Shown here piece by piece: positions 29,201 through 36,474 of a DNA stretch of 64,000 bases. This DNA is from an uncultured Porphyromonadaceae bacterium (GTDB lineage: Bacteria; Bacteroidota; Bacteroidia; Bacteroidales; Muribaculaceae), in assembly GCA_946414395.1 (NCBI GenBank), contig CAMKOE010000008.1:29490-93489 (forward strand), in the 5' to 3' direction. Made by a program: the position numbers and the translations under genes. Below the pieces are notes generated by a model, which was given only the letters and a program-made list of their open reading frames with translations, was not told the DNA's origin and did no database searches. The stretch's first letter is position 1. Each line of letters opens with the position of its first letter.

Positions 29201-29487
29201 CCCTGGGCGACTCCAAGAACTGGGTAGTCAGCGACATGTACATTCAGGACGGCAGTTACCTGCGCTTGAAGAACATCACGCTGGGCTACACCTTGAATCA
29301 GCGCTTGACCAGCAAGATCGGCATCAGCCGCCTGCGCATCTTCGGCCGCGCCGAGAATCTCCTCACCTGGACCAAGTACTGGGGCTTCGATCCCGAGATT
29401 GGTTCCGGTTCCACCAGCCTGGGTGTTGACTATGGTGTCTATCCGCAGGCCCGCACCTACACTGTCGGATTTAACGTCTCATTCTAA
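26299..29487 (+). CDS. SusC-like TonB-dependent transporter (glucan locus)
   Basis: Outer-membrane receptor of 1062 residues that imports oligosaccharides using TonB energy. Signal peptide 1-21; carboxypeptidase D regulatory-like domain (about 24-110; TGTVVDQNGEPVIGATIVQKG); plug from about 110 (NEVVVIGYGVQKKSVVTASI, GIGTINDSNPLYIIDGMP, VLKDAASGAIYGARAANGVILVTTK); then a beta-barrel ending in the aromatic strand YTVGFNVSF. There is no STN domain, so it does not signal through FecR. It is the first gene of the unit with SusD 23 bases on. The substrate, beta-glucan, is inferred from the neighbouring GH16 and GH3 enzymes. Confidence 0.93.
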   Translation: MKEKRLLSLLLTVILSIAAFAQNQTFTGTVVDQNGEPVIGATIVQKGTSNTTATDFDGNFSINAPAGAELEITYVGYGKQTVLASDNMHIIITEDSELLNEVVVIGYGVQKKSVVTASIAKVSSEDLAGKTRLRAEDALKGMAAGVNVTSSSGQPGSQSMIRIRGIGTINDSNPLYIIDGMPTDQYGMESVNPNDIESIEVLKDAASGAIYGARAANGVILVTTKRGKMGRASINYDFSYGWQSAWRKRDVTGATDYAILQNERRVQNGLAPLYQDPYNLTDANGDKIVGFGTNWQDLIFNDNAPIMQHDVSISGASEKVNYYLSLGYFTQDGIVGGNYGQSNYDRLTIRSNNQFNILDATKERNFLNKIDLGANLSYMRVHNTGIEANSTWGSPLGSALYLAPTLPVVLKGDVAQDMIDHYSAYDLYKDENGNPYTIPGYIGSYNEQNNPIAMMHGTPNKNWSHKFMPKFSIDLQLWDALKYHFTYSAELSFWGYSGATKQEFYLSGNNNADHTSAVSFKGNNNTWQVENTLTYDKTFGKHTIGVVLGQSALKFKGDELGGSHWYLVNPDKPSINYTTGGDIEISTDADGKMTGATSLVGVWGGPYTEHRLSSLFARLSYNYDERYMFQATVRRDGSSRFGANHRYGIFPSFSLGWNIMNEKFMEDQRDWLNNLKLRFSWGKNGNDNIGDFAYTTLTALGNTSNYYFGQTAAMVYGSKANRLANEDLKWEESEQTDLGIDFGFWNNKLTFSVDYFIKKTNGMIIEMPIPSYVGEARPLANVGDMENSGVEFELGYRWNVSDVHFAIKGNASYLKNKLKNLGNDTGFLNYGINQFSDGGTRAENGQPFPFFYGYKTDGILQNRAEADAYNKMYGTSSNPGDFRFVDTNHDNKITSDDRTNIGNGVPDWTYGLTFNVDWKGIDFGVFFQGVSGADVFDATYRQDIASGNYPTWVLQRWTGEGTSNTVPTLGDSKNWVVSDMYIQDGSYLRLKNITLGYTLNQRLTSKIGISRLRIFGRAENLLTWTKYWGFDPEIGSGSTSLGVDYGVYPQARTYTVGFNVSF

Positions 29488-29510
29488 CCAATCCATAAAG
29501 AATTATCAAT

Positions 29511-31049
29511 ATGAAAAAGCATATTTCTATCATAGCAGGCCTGTGCGCAGCATTTCTTGCGCTGACTTCCTGCAGCGACGATTTTCTTGAGGTGAAAAAC
29601 CCGACGGGCGAGCCCCTCGAGGAATACTACACCACCGAGGAGACCCTCAACGAGGCTCTCACCGCAGCCTATGCTCCCCTGCACTGGCCCGACTGGGACA
29701 ATGCGGCCTACAACGACCTCACCATCGACGGCGAGATCATGGGCGACGACTTCTGGGTAGGCGGTGCCGATAACACCGACAACCAGCACTGGCACCGCCT
29801 GTTCAACTTTGAGGCCGACGGCAACAACACGCTGGCCACCCTGTGGGGCGACTTCTACAGCGGCATCAAGCGCTGCAACGACGCCATCAAGTACGCTTCA
29901 TGGCCTGGCGAGGCCAGCGCCGACTTCCGTCGCTCGATGGAGATGCAGGCCCGCTTGCTGCGCGTGTACTACTACAACATCCTGTGGCACTACTACGGCA
30001 ACGTGCCCTTCTACCTGGAGAACCTCTCACAGCCCTACACTGCCCCGCAGTTGTCGGCCGACGAGATTTACAACCAGTTGCTGCCCGAACTCGAGGAGAT
30101 TATCGCCAGCGGCGTGCTGCCCATGCGCTGGCCGACCGCCGAGAGTGGCCGCGTGAGCCAGGCGTTTGCCTACATGCTCTATGCCGAGATGGTCATGTAC
30201 CAGAACGACAACTCGCGTTATGCTACCGCCCTGGGCTACATGAAGCAGATCATCGCCGACTCCAACTACTCGCTCAACCCCAGTTTCAAGGACTTGTGGC
30301 AGGAGAGCGGCGAGTGGTGCTCCGAGAGTATCTTTGAGATCAACTACAACGACGATCAGGCTCAGCGTGACTGGGGTGCCGCCGCTATGAATGCCGGTGG
30401 CACCGTGTTCCCCACCCTGTGCTCGCCCAATGGTTGGGGCGGTGGCGAAGGCTGGGACAGCGGCAACGATGGCTGGGGTTTCCTGCCCATGCGTGTCGAG
30501 ACCTACAACATGTATGCCGAGAATGACTTGCGCCGTGACGTCACTTGCTGGGACCTGCGCGCCTACAGTTACACCGAGCGCTATCAGGACACTCACATCT
30601 GGCACGGCAAGTATCGCCCCCAGAGCGAGAACAACAAGGATTGTCCCACCAGCAAGAACCTGAACTATAACAACAACAAGCGCATCTACCGCTATGCCGA
30701 GACCCTGCTCAACGCAGCCGAGTTGCTGCTCCAGACGGGCGGCAGTGCAGCCGAGGCTGCCGGCTATGTGAACCAGGTTCGCAACCGCGCCGGTCTTGAG
30801 AGCCTGAACACCGTCACCATCGACGACATCTTCACCGAGCGTCACCTTGAATTCTGCGGTGAGGGCAAGCGCTACTTCGACCTCGTGCGCGCCGAGGGTA
30901 TCGCCGGTGCCACCCAGAAGGCCTCGACCGTTCTGGTTCCCGACTCCTACGGCTACCGTACCAACTCGTGGACTCCCAGCAAGAAGCACATTCCTCTGGC
31001 TCAGAGCGAACTCGATGCTGACCCCACGCTGGTTCAGAACAACTATTAA
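29511..31049 (+). CDS. SusD-like glycan-binding lipoprotein (glucan locus)
   Basis: Protein of 512 residues. Lipoprotein signal with C21 in LTSC-SDDFLEV; the DFLE motif is typical of SusD N-termini. TPR-like helices carry the usual elements (TLNEALTAAYAPL, RCNDAIKYA, ARLLRVYYYNILWHYYGNVPFY, YRYAETLLNAAELLLQTGG, EFCGEGKRYFDLVR). It forms the lid over the SusC barrel and captures oligosaccharide at the cell surface. Spacing of 23 bases from susC and 28 to the next gene indicates one transcript. Confidence 0.93.
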   Translation: MKKHISIIAGLCAAFLALTSCSDDFLEVKNPTGEPLEEYYTTEETLNEALTAAYAPLHWPDWDNAAYNDLTIDGEIMGDDFWVGGADNTDNQHWHRLFNFEADGNNTLATLWGDFYSGIKRCNDAIKYASWPGEASADFRRSMEMQARLLRVYYYNILWHYYGNVPFYLENLSQPYTAPQLSADEIYNQLLPELEEIIASGVLPMRWPTAESGRVSQAFAYMLYAEMVMYQNDNSRYATALGYMKQIIADSNYSLNPSFKDLWQESGEWCSESIFEINYNDDQAQRDWGAAAMNAGGTVFPTLCSPNGWGGGEGWDSGNDGWGFLPMRVETYNMYAENDLRRDVTCWDLRAYSYTERYQDTHIWHGKYRPQSENNKDCPTSKNLNYNNNKRIYRYAETLLNAAELLLQTGGSAAEAAGYVNQVRNRAGLESLNTVTIDDIFTERHLEFCGEGKRYFDLVRAEGIAGATQKASTVLVPDSYGYRTNSWTPSKKHIPLAQSELDADPTLVQNNY

Positions 31050-31077
31050 TAATCAGTAATTTAGAGACTACAAAATT

Positions 31078-33012
31078 ATGATTACCAAGATAAACAAAAT
31101 AAGCAGCGCAATAGCCATCATGTTGCTGGCTATCGGCTTTACCGCCTGCTCGCCCGATGAATTTGAAGGCGCAGACCCCAACGGCATCCCCACGGTGAGC
31201 GGTGTGGACTTCCAGATCTCCGTTGACCAGGAGACCAACCAGATGATAGCCAGTTACACTCCGGAGCCGGGCACCTATCCCGTCTGGATTCTTGACGGCA
31301 CATCCTACTCCACCCTGCAAGAGGTGGGTTACAAGAACAGCGAGGCCGGCTCACACACCATCGAGTTGCGCCTGGGTAACCGCAACGGCATCAGCCAGAC
31401 TGGTATCAAGAAGGAATACACCTTCAACGAGTCAAAGATTGACTATACCAACGACTTCCGCCGCATTACCGAGAAGGAGTGGCGCATCGACTACAGCGAG
31501 GTGGCTCACCTGGCCTGCGGTCCCGCTGGAACGGCAGGTACCGGATGGTGGTCGGCACAGCCTGGCGAGAAGAAGGACTTCGGCGTCTATGACGACCGCT
31601 TGACCTTCACCGCCGAGACCCGCAAGGGCGGCTCCTTCACCTACAATGCAGGTGAGGACGGCCTGACCTATGTCAACACGGGTACCACCAAGTGGGGTCA
31701 CCAGGATGCTGACTGGGATGCCACCATCGGCAACCAGACTGCCGCCTGGAGTTTTGAGGTCTATGACTGGGAGGATGCCGATGGCAACGTCACCAAGCAG
31801 ACCTATATCCAACTGGCCCCCAACACGGCTTTCCCCTACATCAGTTCGGATGCCCAGTACGAGAACCCCAAGTTCCGTATCGAGTCGTTGACGGCCAAGA
31901 AGATGGTCCTCGTCTATGACGCTCCCGACCGCGGCATCGCCTGGCGTTTTGTCTTCACCAGCGAGGAGGAAGAGAAGGGCTTCACCGGATTTGATCCCAA
32001 CAGCGACTTCAACATGTGGAAGAACGTGGATTACAGCATGTTCTTCTGGTACGCTCCCGGCTGGGTACAGATTGCCGACCCGGGCTTTGAGGCCAACGGC
32101 AACGACTATACCGTCACCCTTCCCGAGGCTACTACCGACCAGTGGCAGGCTCAGATGGCCTTCAAGACCACCAACATCTCCACCTCGGCAGCCCACAACT
32201 ACGACTTCTCATGTATCCTTAACAGCGACAAGGACCTGAACGGTGTAACCGTCAAACTCGTGATGGACGGCGACGACAACGTCTTCTACTTTGCCGACCG
32301 CATCAACCTCAAGGCCGGTGAGGACTACATCTTCTGGAAGAGCGACATGCCCGGTATCGACATGGAGCGCGTGAACCTGTTCTTCGACTTTGGCGGTTGC
32401 CAGGCCGGTACCACCGTCAATATCTCTAACATCGTGCTCAAGGACCATGCCAACGATGACGGCACCGTGCTGCCCGTTATCCCCGACGAGCCCGCTGTTG
32501 AATGGGTTGACGTGAACTCCCCCGACAACCTGGGCGCCGGTTTCAATACCGCAGGTCTGATGACCTTCTGGTGGGCTGATGCCGGCTGGCAGCAGGTTGC
32601 CGATCCCGGCTTCTCCTATGCCAACGGTGTTTACACCATCACGGCCAACAATGCTACCGTTTCGGAGTGGCAGGCCCAGTGCTCCATCAATGGTGTGCCC
32701 TTGCACATCGAGAAGGGTCAGCAGTATGACGTGCGTGTGACCATCACCACCAACATGGAACTGGGACGCGCCACTGTCAAGGTCAATAAGGATCCCGACG
32801 TGACCAACGACCCCAACACCCTCTGCTACAAGGGTGACTTCGCGCTCGAGGACGGAGAAAACGTGCTTGAGTTCGTCGGTGTCGTTGCCAAGAACGGTGA
32901 TGAGGAGATTGAGTTTGACCAGGGCAAGTTCATCGTGGACTTCGGTGGTTGTCCCGCCGGATTTGAGGCCAAGGTCAGCAACATCATTATCCAGAAGCAC
33001 AAAGCGCAATAA
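31078..33012 (+). CDS. Surface glycan-binding lipoprotein with duplicated C-terminal domain
   Basis: Protein of 644 residues with lipobox cysteine C24 (GFTAC-SPDEFEG). The N-terminal part has an Ig-like stretch (about 40-120; YPVWILDGTSYSTLQEVG). Two related domains follow at about 318-460 and 485-642: both contain (F/T)(F/W)WxxxGWxQxADPGF, a run QWQAQ or EWQAQ, and end FDFGGCxAG or VDFGGCPAG with SNI(V/I). These look like beta-sandwich carbohydrate-binding modules of the CBM4/laminarin-binding type. Its place after SusD and before GH16 is that of SusE/F-type surface glycan-binding proteins. Fold assignment by pattern; ligand inferred. Confidence 0.8.
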   Translation: MITKINKISSAIAIMLLAIGFTACSPDEFEGADPNGIPTVSGVDFQISVDQETNQMIASYTPEPGTYPVWILDGTSYSTLQEVGYKNSEAGSHTIELRLGNRNGISQTGIKKEYTFNESKIDYTNDFRRITEKEWRIDYSEVAHLACGPAGTAGTGWWSAQPGEKKDFGVYDDRLTFTAETRKGGSFTYNAGEDGLTYVNTGTTKWGHQDADWDATIGNQTAAWSFEVYDWEDADGNVTKQTYIQLAPNTAFPYISSDAQYENPKFRIESLTAKKMVLVYDAPDRGIAWRFVFTSEEEEKGFTGFDPNSDFNMWKNVDYSMFFWYAPGWVQIADPGFEANGNDYTVTLPEATTDQWQAQMAFKTTNISTSAAHNYDFSCILNSDKDLNGVTVKLVMDGDDNVFYFADRINLKAGEDYIFWKSDMPGIDMERVNLFFDFGGCQAGTTVNISNIVLKDHANDDGTVLPVIPDEPAVEWVDVNSPDNLGAGFNTAGLMTFWWADAGWQQVADPGFSYANGVYTITANNATVSEWQAQCSINGVPLHIEKGQQYDVRVTITTNMELGRATVKVNKDPDVTNDPNTLCYKGDFALEDGENVLEFVGVVAKNGDEEIEFDQGKFIVDFGGCPAGFEAKVSNIIIQKHKAQ

Positions 33013-33021
33013 TCCTTTAAA

Positions 33022-34122
33022 ATGAAAAGGTACATGCTTTATACACTATTGCTATCTCTCGCCGCAGTCCTGTGGGGCTGCGGTGGGGACGGCAAGGATG
33101 AGCCTGCCGCAGTGACCATCACCGTCTCACAGGAGAGCATCAGCGCTCCTGCCGCTGGCGGCACCTACACCATCAACGTTAACACCACGGGCAAGGAATG
33201 GGGAGCCTATAGCGAGACCGACTTTATCTCGATCGACACCCGGAATACCCTGTCACAGTCGGGCACGCTGACGATTACGGTCCCCGCCAACCCGGTTACC
33301 GATGCCCGCACGGGCGTGGTCACCATCATGTCGGGAGCCGCCCGCAAGTCGATCAGCATCAGCCAGGAGGCTGCCGCACAAGCGGCCTACTACGCTCCCG
33401 AGGGCTACCAACTGGTGTGGCATGATGAGTTTGACGAAGGCTCGGAGTTGAATCCCAACGACTGGACCCATGAGGTGCAGAACAGTGGCTGGGTGAATCA
33501 TGAGTTGCAGAACTATGTGAACCACCTGACCCCTGGCGGCACTCCCGTCACCCAGATCAGGAATGGCCACCTGCGCATCACGGCGCTCAAGGAGAACGGC
33601 AAGGTGTACTCCGGACGTGTCTATGCCAAGCGCAGCACCGGGTGGAAGTATGGCTATATCGAGGCCAGCATCAAGTTGCCCAAGGGCAAAGGCACCTGGC
33701 CCGCATTCTGGATGATGCCCGTGAACTTCAGGTCATGGCCCGCCGACGGCGAGATCGACATCATGGAAGAGGTGGGTTATCACCCCAACTATGTGTCGTC
33801 GAGCCTGCATGCCAATGCCCATGTTCATTCCAATGGCACCCAGGTGACCCACGAGATGTACTGCGAGGGTGCCGAGGGCGAGTTCCACACCTACGCCATC
33901 GAGTGGACAGGCCAGAATATCACCACCTATGTTGACGGTAAGGTTCAACTGAGTTACGACAACCGCGGGCTGGGTCGCGACGACTGGCCCTATGACGACC
34001 CGTTCTATGTCATCTTCAACCTCGCTTGGGGTGGTGACTGGGGCGGCGCCATGGGAGTTGACGAGAATGCCCTGCCCGTCACGATGGAAGTGGACTACGT
34101 GCGCGTTTTCCAGAAGAAATAG
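33022..34122 (+). CDS. BACON-GH16 endo-beta-glucanase, lipoprotein
   Basis: Protein of 366 residues. Lipobox cysteine C20; BACON domain at about 32-115 (VTITVSQESISAPAAGGTYTINVNTTGKEW); GH16 catalytic domain from about 125 to the end (YQLVWHDEFDEGSELNPNDWTHE). The catalytic motif is E244-x-D-x-x-E249 in DGEIDIMEEVG: E244 is the nucleophile and E249 the acid/base. The extra residue after the motif (MEEVG) is usual for laminarinase/lichenase-type GH16, so it should cut internal beta-1,3 or mixed-linkage glucan bonds at the cell surface. Only 9 bases separate it from the binding-protein gene. Confidence 0.92.
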   Translation: MKRYMLYTLLLSLAAVLWGCGGDGKDEPAAVTITVSQESISAPAAGGTYTINVNTTGKEWGAYSETDFISIDTRNTLSQSGTLTITVPANPVTDARTGVVTIMSGAARKSISISQEAAAQAAYYAPEGYQLVWHDEFDEGSELNPNDWTHEVQNSGWVNHELQNYVNHLTPGGTPVTQIRNGHLRITALKENGKVYSGRVYAKRSTGWKYGYIEASIKLPKGKGTWPAFWMMPVNFRSWPADGEIDIMEEVGYHPNYVSSSLHANAHVHSNGTQVTHEMYCEGAEGEFHTYAIEWTGQNITTYVDGKVQLSYDNRGLGRDDWPYDDPFYVIFNLAWGGDWGGAMGVDENALPVTMEVDYVRVFQKK

Positions 34123-34127
34123 TTCCA

Positions 34128-34135
34128 TATATTTG
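34128..34135 (+). promoter_or_regulatory. Possible internal -7 box before the GH3 genes
   Basis: TATATTTG, 5 bases after the GH16 stop and directly before a terminator-like hairpin. The -33 position holds TTTTC, a near match. Confidence 0.35.
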
Positions 34136-34139
34136 CTTT

Positions 34140-34190
34140 AGTTTTCAGGCAACCATGGACAGTTGTCCTGGCTGCCTGAAAACTTCTTTT
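34140..34190 (+). terminator. Terminator-like hairpin inside the glucan operon
   Basis: A 12-bp stem AGTTTTCAGGCA / TGCCTGAAAACT (34140-34151 and 34173-34184), whose loop can itself pair, followed by TCTTTT. It lies between GH16 and the first GH3 gene and probably lowers expression of the GH3 genes relative to susCD. Confidence 0.65.
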
Positions 34191-34210
34191 GATAAAAAAG
34201 ATTGTTATTC

Positions 34211-36448
34211 ATGAAGTATTTTCATTTCACTCTACTGGTCATAGCGATGGCAATCGTTGCGAGCGCCAGCGCACAACAGTTGCCGCTATACCTCAACGAC
34301 AACGCGCCCATCGAGCAACGTGTCGAGGATGCGTTGGCTCGCATGACGCTAGATGAGAAAATCGCGGTCATCCATGCCCAGAGCAAGTTCTCTTCCCCTG
34401 GTGTGAAGCGTCTGGGGTTTCCTGACTTCTGGACTGACGACGGGCCTCACGGCGTGAGACCCGATGTGCTGTGGGACGAATGGGAACAGGCCGGCCAGAC
34501 CAACGACTCGTGTGTGGCTTTTCCCGCTCTGACCTGCCTGGCCGCCTCGTGGAACCCGATGCTGGCCGAGTTGTACGGGCGCAGCCTGGGTGAGGAGGCA
34601 CGCTACCGCGGCAAGGACATGATCCTGGGCCCTGGCGTCAACATCAACCGCAACCCGTTGAACGGCCGCAACTTTGAGTACATGGGCGAGGATCCCCTGC
34701 TGGCATCCCGCATGGTGGTGCCCTATGTCCAGGGACTGCAAAGCACGGGCACTGCAGCCTGCGTCAAGCACTTCTGCCTGAACAATGACGAGGAATACCG
34801 CCATCAGGTCAACGTCATCGTGAGTGACCGCGCCCTGCGAGAGATCTACCTGCCCGCGTTTGAGGCCGCCGTCAAGGAGGGCCACACATGGGGAATCATG
34901 GGCTCCTACAACCTCTATAAAGACCAGCACTGCTGCCATAACGAGTACACACTCAACCAGATACTGAAAGGTGACTGGAAGTATGACGGAGTGGTCGTCA
35001 GCGACTGGGGCGGTGCACACGACACCGAGCAGGCTATCAAGAACGGACTGGACATGGAGTTCGGCAGTTGGACCGATGGCCTGGCATGGGGCGCCAGCAA
35101 CGCCTATGATGCCTACTACATGGCCCTACCCTACAAGAAACTGATCGAGGAAGGCAAATTGACCACGCGCGAACTCGACGACAAGGTGCGCCGCGTGCTA
35201 CGACTGTTCTTCCGCACCACGATGAGCGACAAGCGCGCCCGTGGCTTCCTGTGCAGTGAAGCGCACTATGACGCGGCATTGAAGATTGCCCAGGACGGTA
35301 TCGTGCTGTTGCAGAACAAGCGCAATGTGCTGCCCATCGACGCGAGCAAGGCCAAGCGCATCCTGGTTGTCGGCGAGAATGCCATCAAGATGATGACCGT
35401 CGGCGGTGGCAGCAGTTCGCTCAAGGCCCAGCACGAAATCCTGCCGCTGGACGGCCTCAAGACGCGCCTGGCAGGCACTGGCATCGAGGTGGATTATGCC
35501 CGCGGCTATGTGGGCGACACCACGGGCGAGTACAATGGCGTGGTGGCCAAGCAATCGCTTGCCGACACCCGTCCAGCCAGAGAATTGATTGCCGAGGCCG
35601 TTGCCAAGGCCCGACAGGCCGACTATGTCATCATCTTTGGCGGCTTGAACAAGAGCGACTATCAGGATGCCGAGGGTCATGACCGCAAGCACATGGATAT
35701 GCCCTATGGCCAAGACGCATTGGTCGAGGCACTGGCCCGTGTGAACAAGAATGTCGTGTTTGTCAACATCTCGGGCAACGCCGTGGCCATGCCCTGGCGC
35801 GACAAGGTTGCCGCCATCGTGCAAGGCTGGTTCATCGGCAGCGAGGCGGGCACAGCATTTGCCAGCATCCTCATGGGCGACGCCAACCCCTCGGGCAAAC
35901 TGCCGTTCACCTGGCCTGTCAACCTCAACGACGTGGCTGCCCACGCCCTCGGGACTTATCCGGGCACTTGGCGCGATGGTCACAAGATCATCGACGAGGA
36001 GTACAAGGAAGGCATCTACGTGGGCTACCGCTGGGCCGACAAGCAGAAGAGGAAACCGATGTTTGCCTTTGGCCACGGATTGAGTTACACGACCTTTGCC
36101 GTGAGCAACCTGCGCCTCAACCGCAACGAGGTTGCAGCCGACGGCACCGTGACCGCCACCGTTACCGTCAAGAACACGGGCAAGCGTGCAGGCGCCGAGG
36201 TCATCCAACTCTACTTGAGCGACCACAACACGGCCGTTGACATGCCCGTCAAGGAACTGCGCGGATTCCAGAAGGTCACCCTCGAGCCTGGCGAGAGCCG
36301 CGATGTCACCATCACCATCGGTGGCCGCGCTTTCCAGTACTGGGATGAGGCCAAGGGCGACTGGGCCACCTCGCTGGGCAAGCGCACGGTCCTCGTGGGC
36401 ACCGCCAGCGACAACCTGCCTCTCAAGGCCACTCTCACCGTGCAATAA
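34211..36448 (+). CDS. GH3 beta-glucosidase
   Basis: Exported enzyme of 745 residues with a standard signal peptide (MKYFHFTLLVIAMAIVASASA) and no lipobox, so periplasmic. The GH3 N-terminal barrel contains the substrate loop KHFCLNNDEEYRH and the nucleophile D265 in VVSDWGGAHD. The alpha/beta sandwich domain (about 370-590) and the C-terminal fibronectin-III-like domain (from about 650; TVTVKNTGKRAGAEVIQLYLSD) are complete. It should release glucose from oligosaccharides made by GH16. ATG 34211 is preferred over an upstream TTG at 34202 because it starts the signal peptide. Confidence 0.93.
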   Translation: MKYFHFTLLVIAMAIVASASAQQLPLYLNDNAPIEQRVEDALARMTLDEKIAVIHAQSKFSSPGVKRLGFPDFWTDDGPHGVRPDVLWDEWEQAGQTNDSCVAFPALTCLAASWNPMLAELYGRSLGEEARYRGKDMILGPGVNINRNPLNGRNFEYMGEDPLLASRMVVPYVQGLQSTGTAACVKHFCLNNDEEYRHQVNVIVSDRALREIYLPAFEAAVKEGHTWGIMGSYNLYKDQHCCHNEYTLNQILKGDWKYDGVVVSDWGGAHDTEQAIKNGLDMEFGSWTDGLAWGASNAYDAYYMALPYKKLIEEGKLTTRELDDKVRRVLRLFFRTTMSDKRARGFLCSEAHYDAALKIAQDGIVLLQNKRNVLPIDASKAKRILVVGENAIKMMTVGGGSSSLKAQHEILPLDGLKTRLAGTGIEVDYARGYVGDTTGEYNGVVAKQSLADTRPARELIAEAVAKARQADYVIIFGGLNKSDYQDAEGHDRKHMDMPYGQDALVEALARVNKNVVFVNISGNAVAMPWRDKVAAIVQGWFIGSEAGTAFASILMGDANPSGKLPFTWPVNLNDVAAHALGTYPGTWRDGHKIIDEEYKEGIYVGYRWADKQKRKPMFAFGHGLSYTTFAVSNLRLNRNEVAADGTVTATVTVKNTGKRAGAEVIQLYLSDHNTAVDMPVKELRGFQKVTLEPGESRDVTITIGGRAFQYWDEAKGDWATSLGKRTVLVGTASDNLPLKATLTVQ

Positions 36449-36474
36449 ATCGATAATGACATCCATAAAACGAT

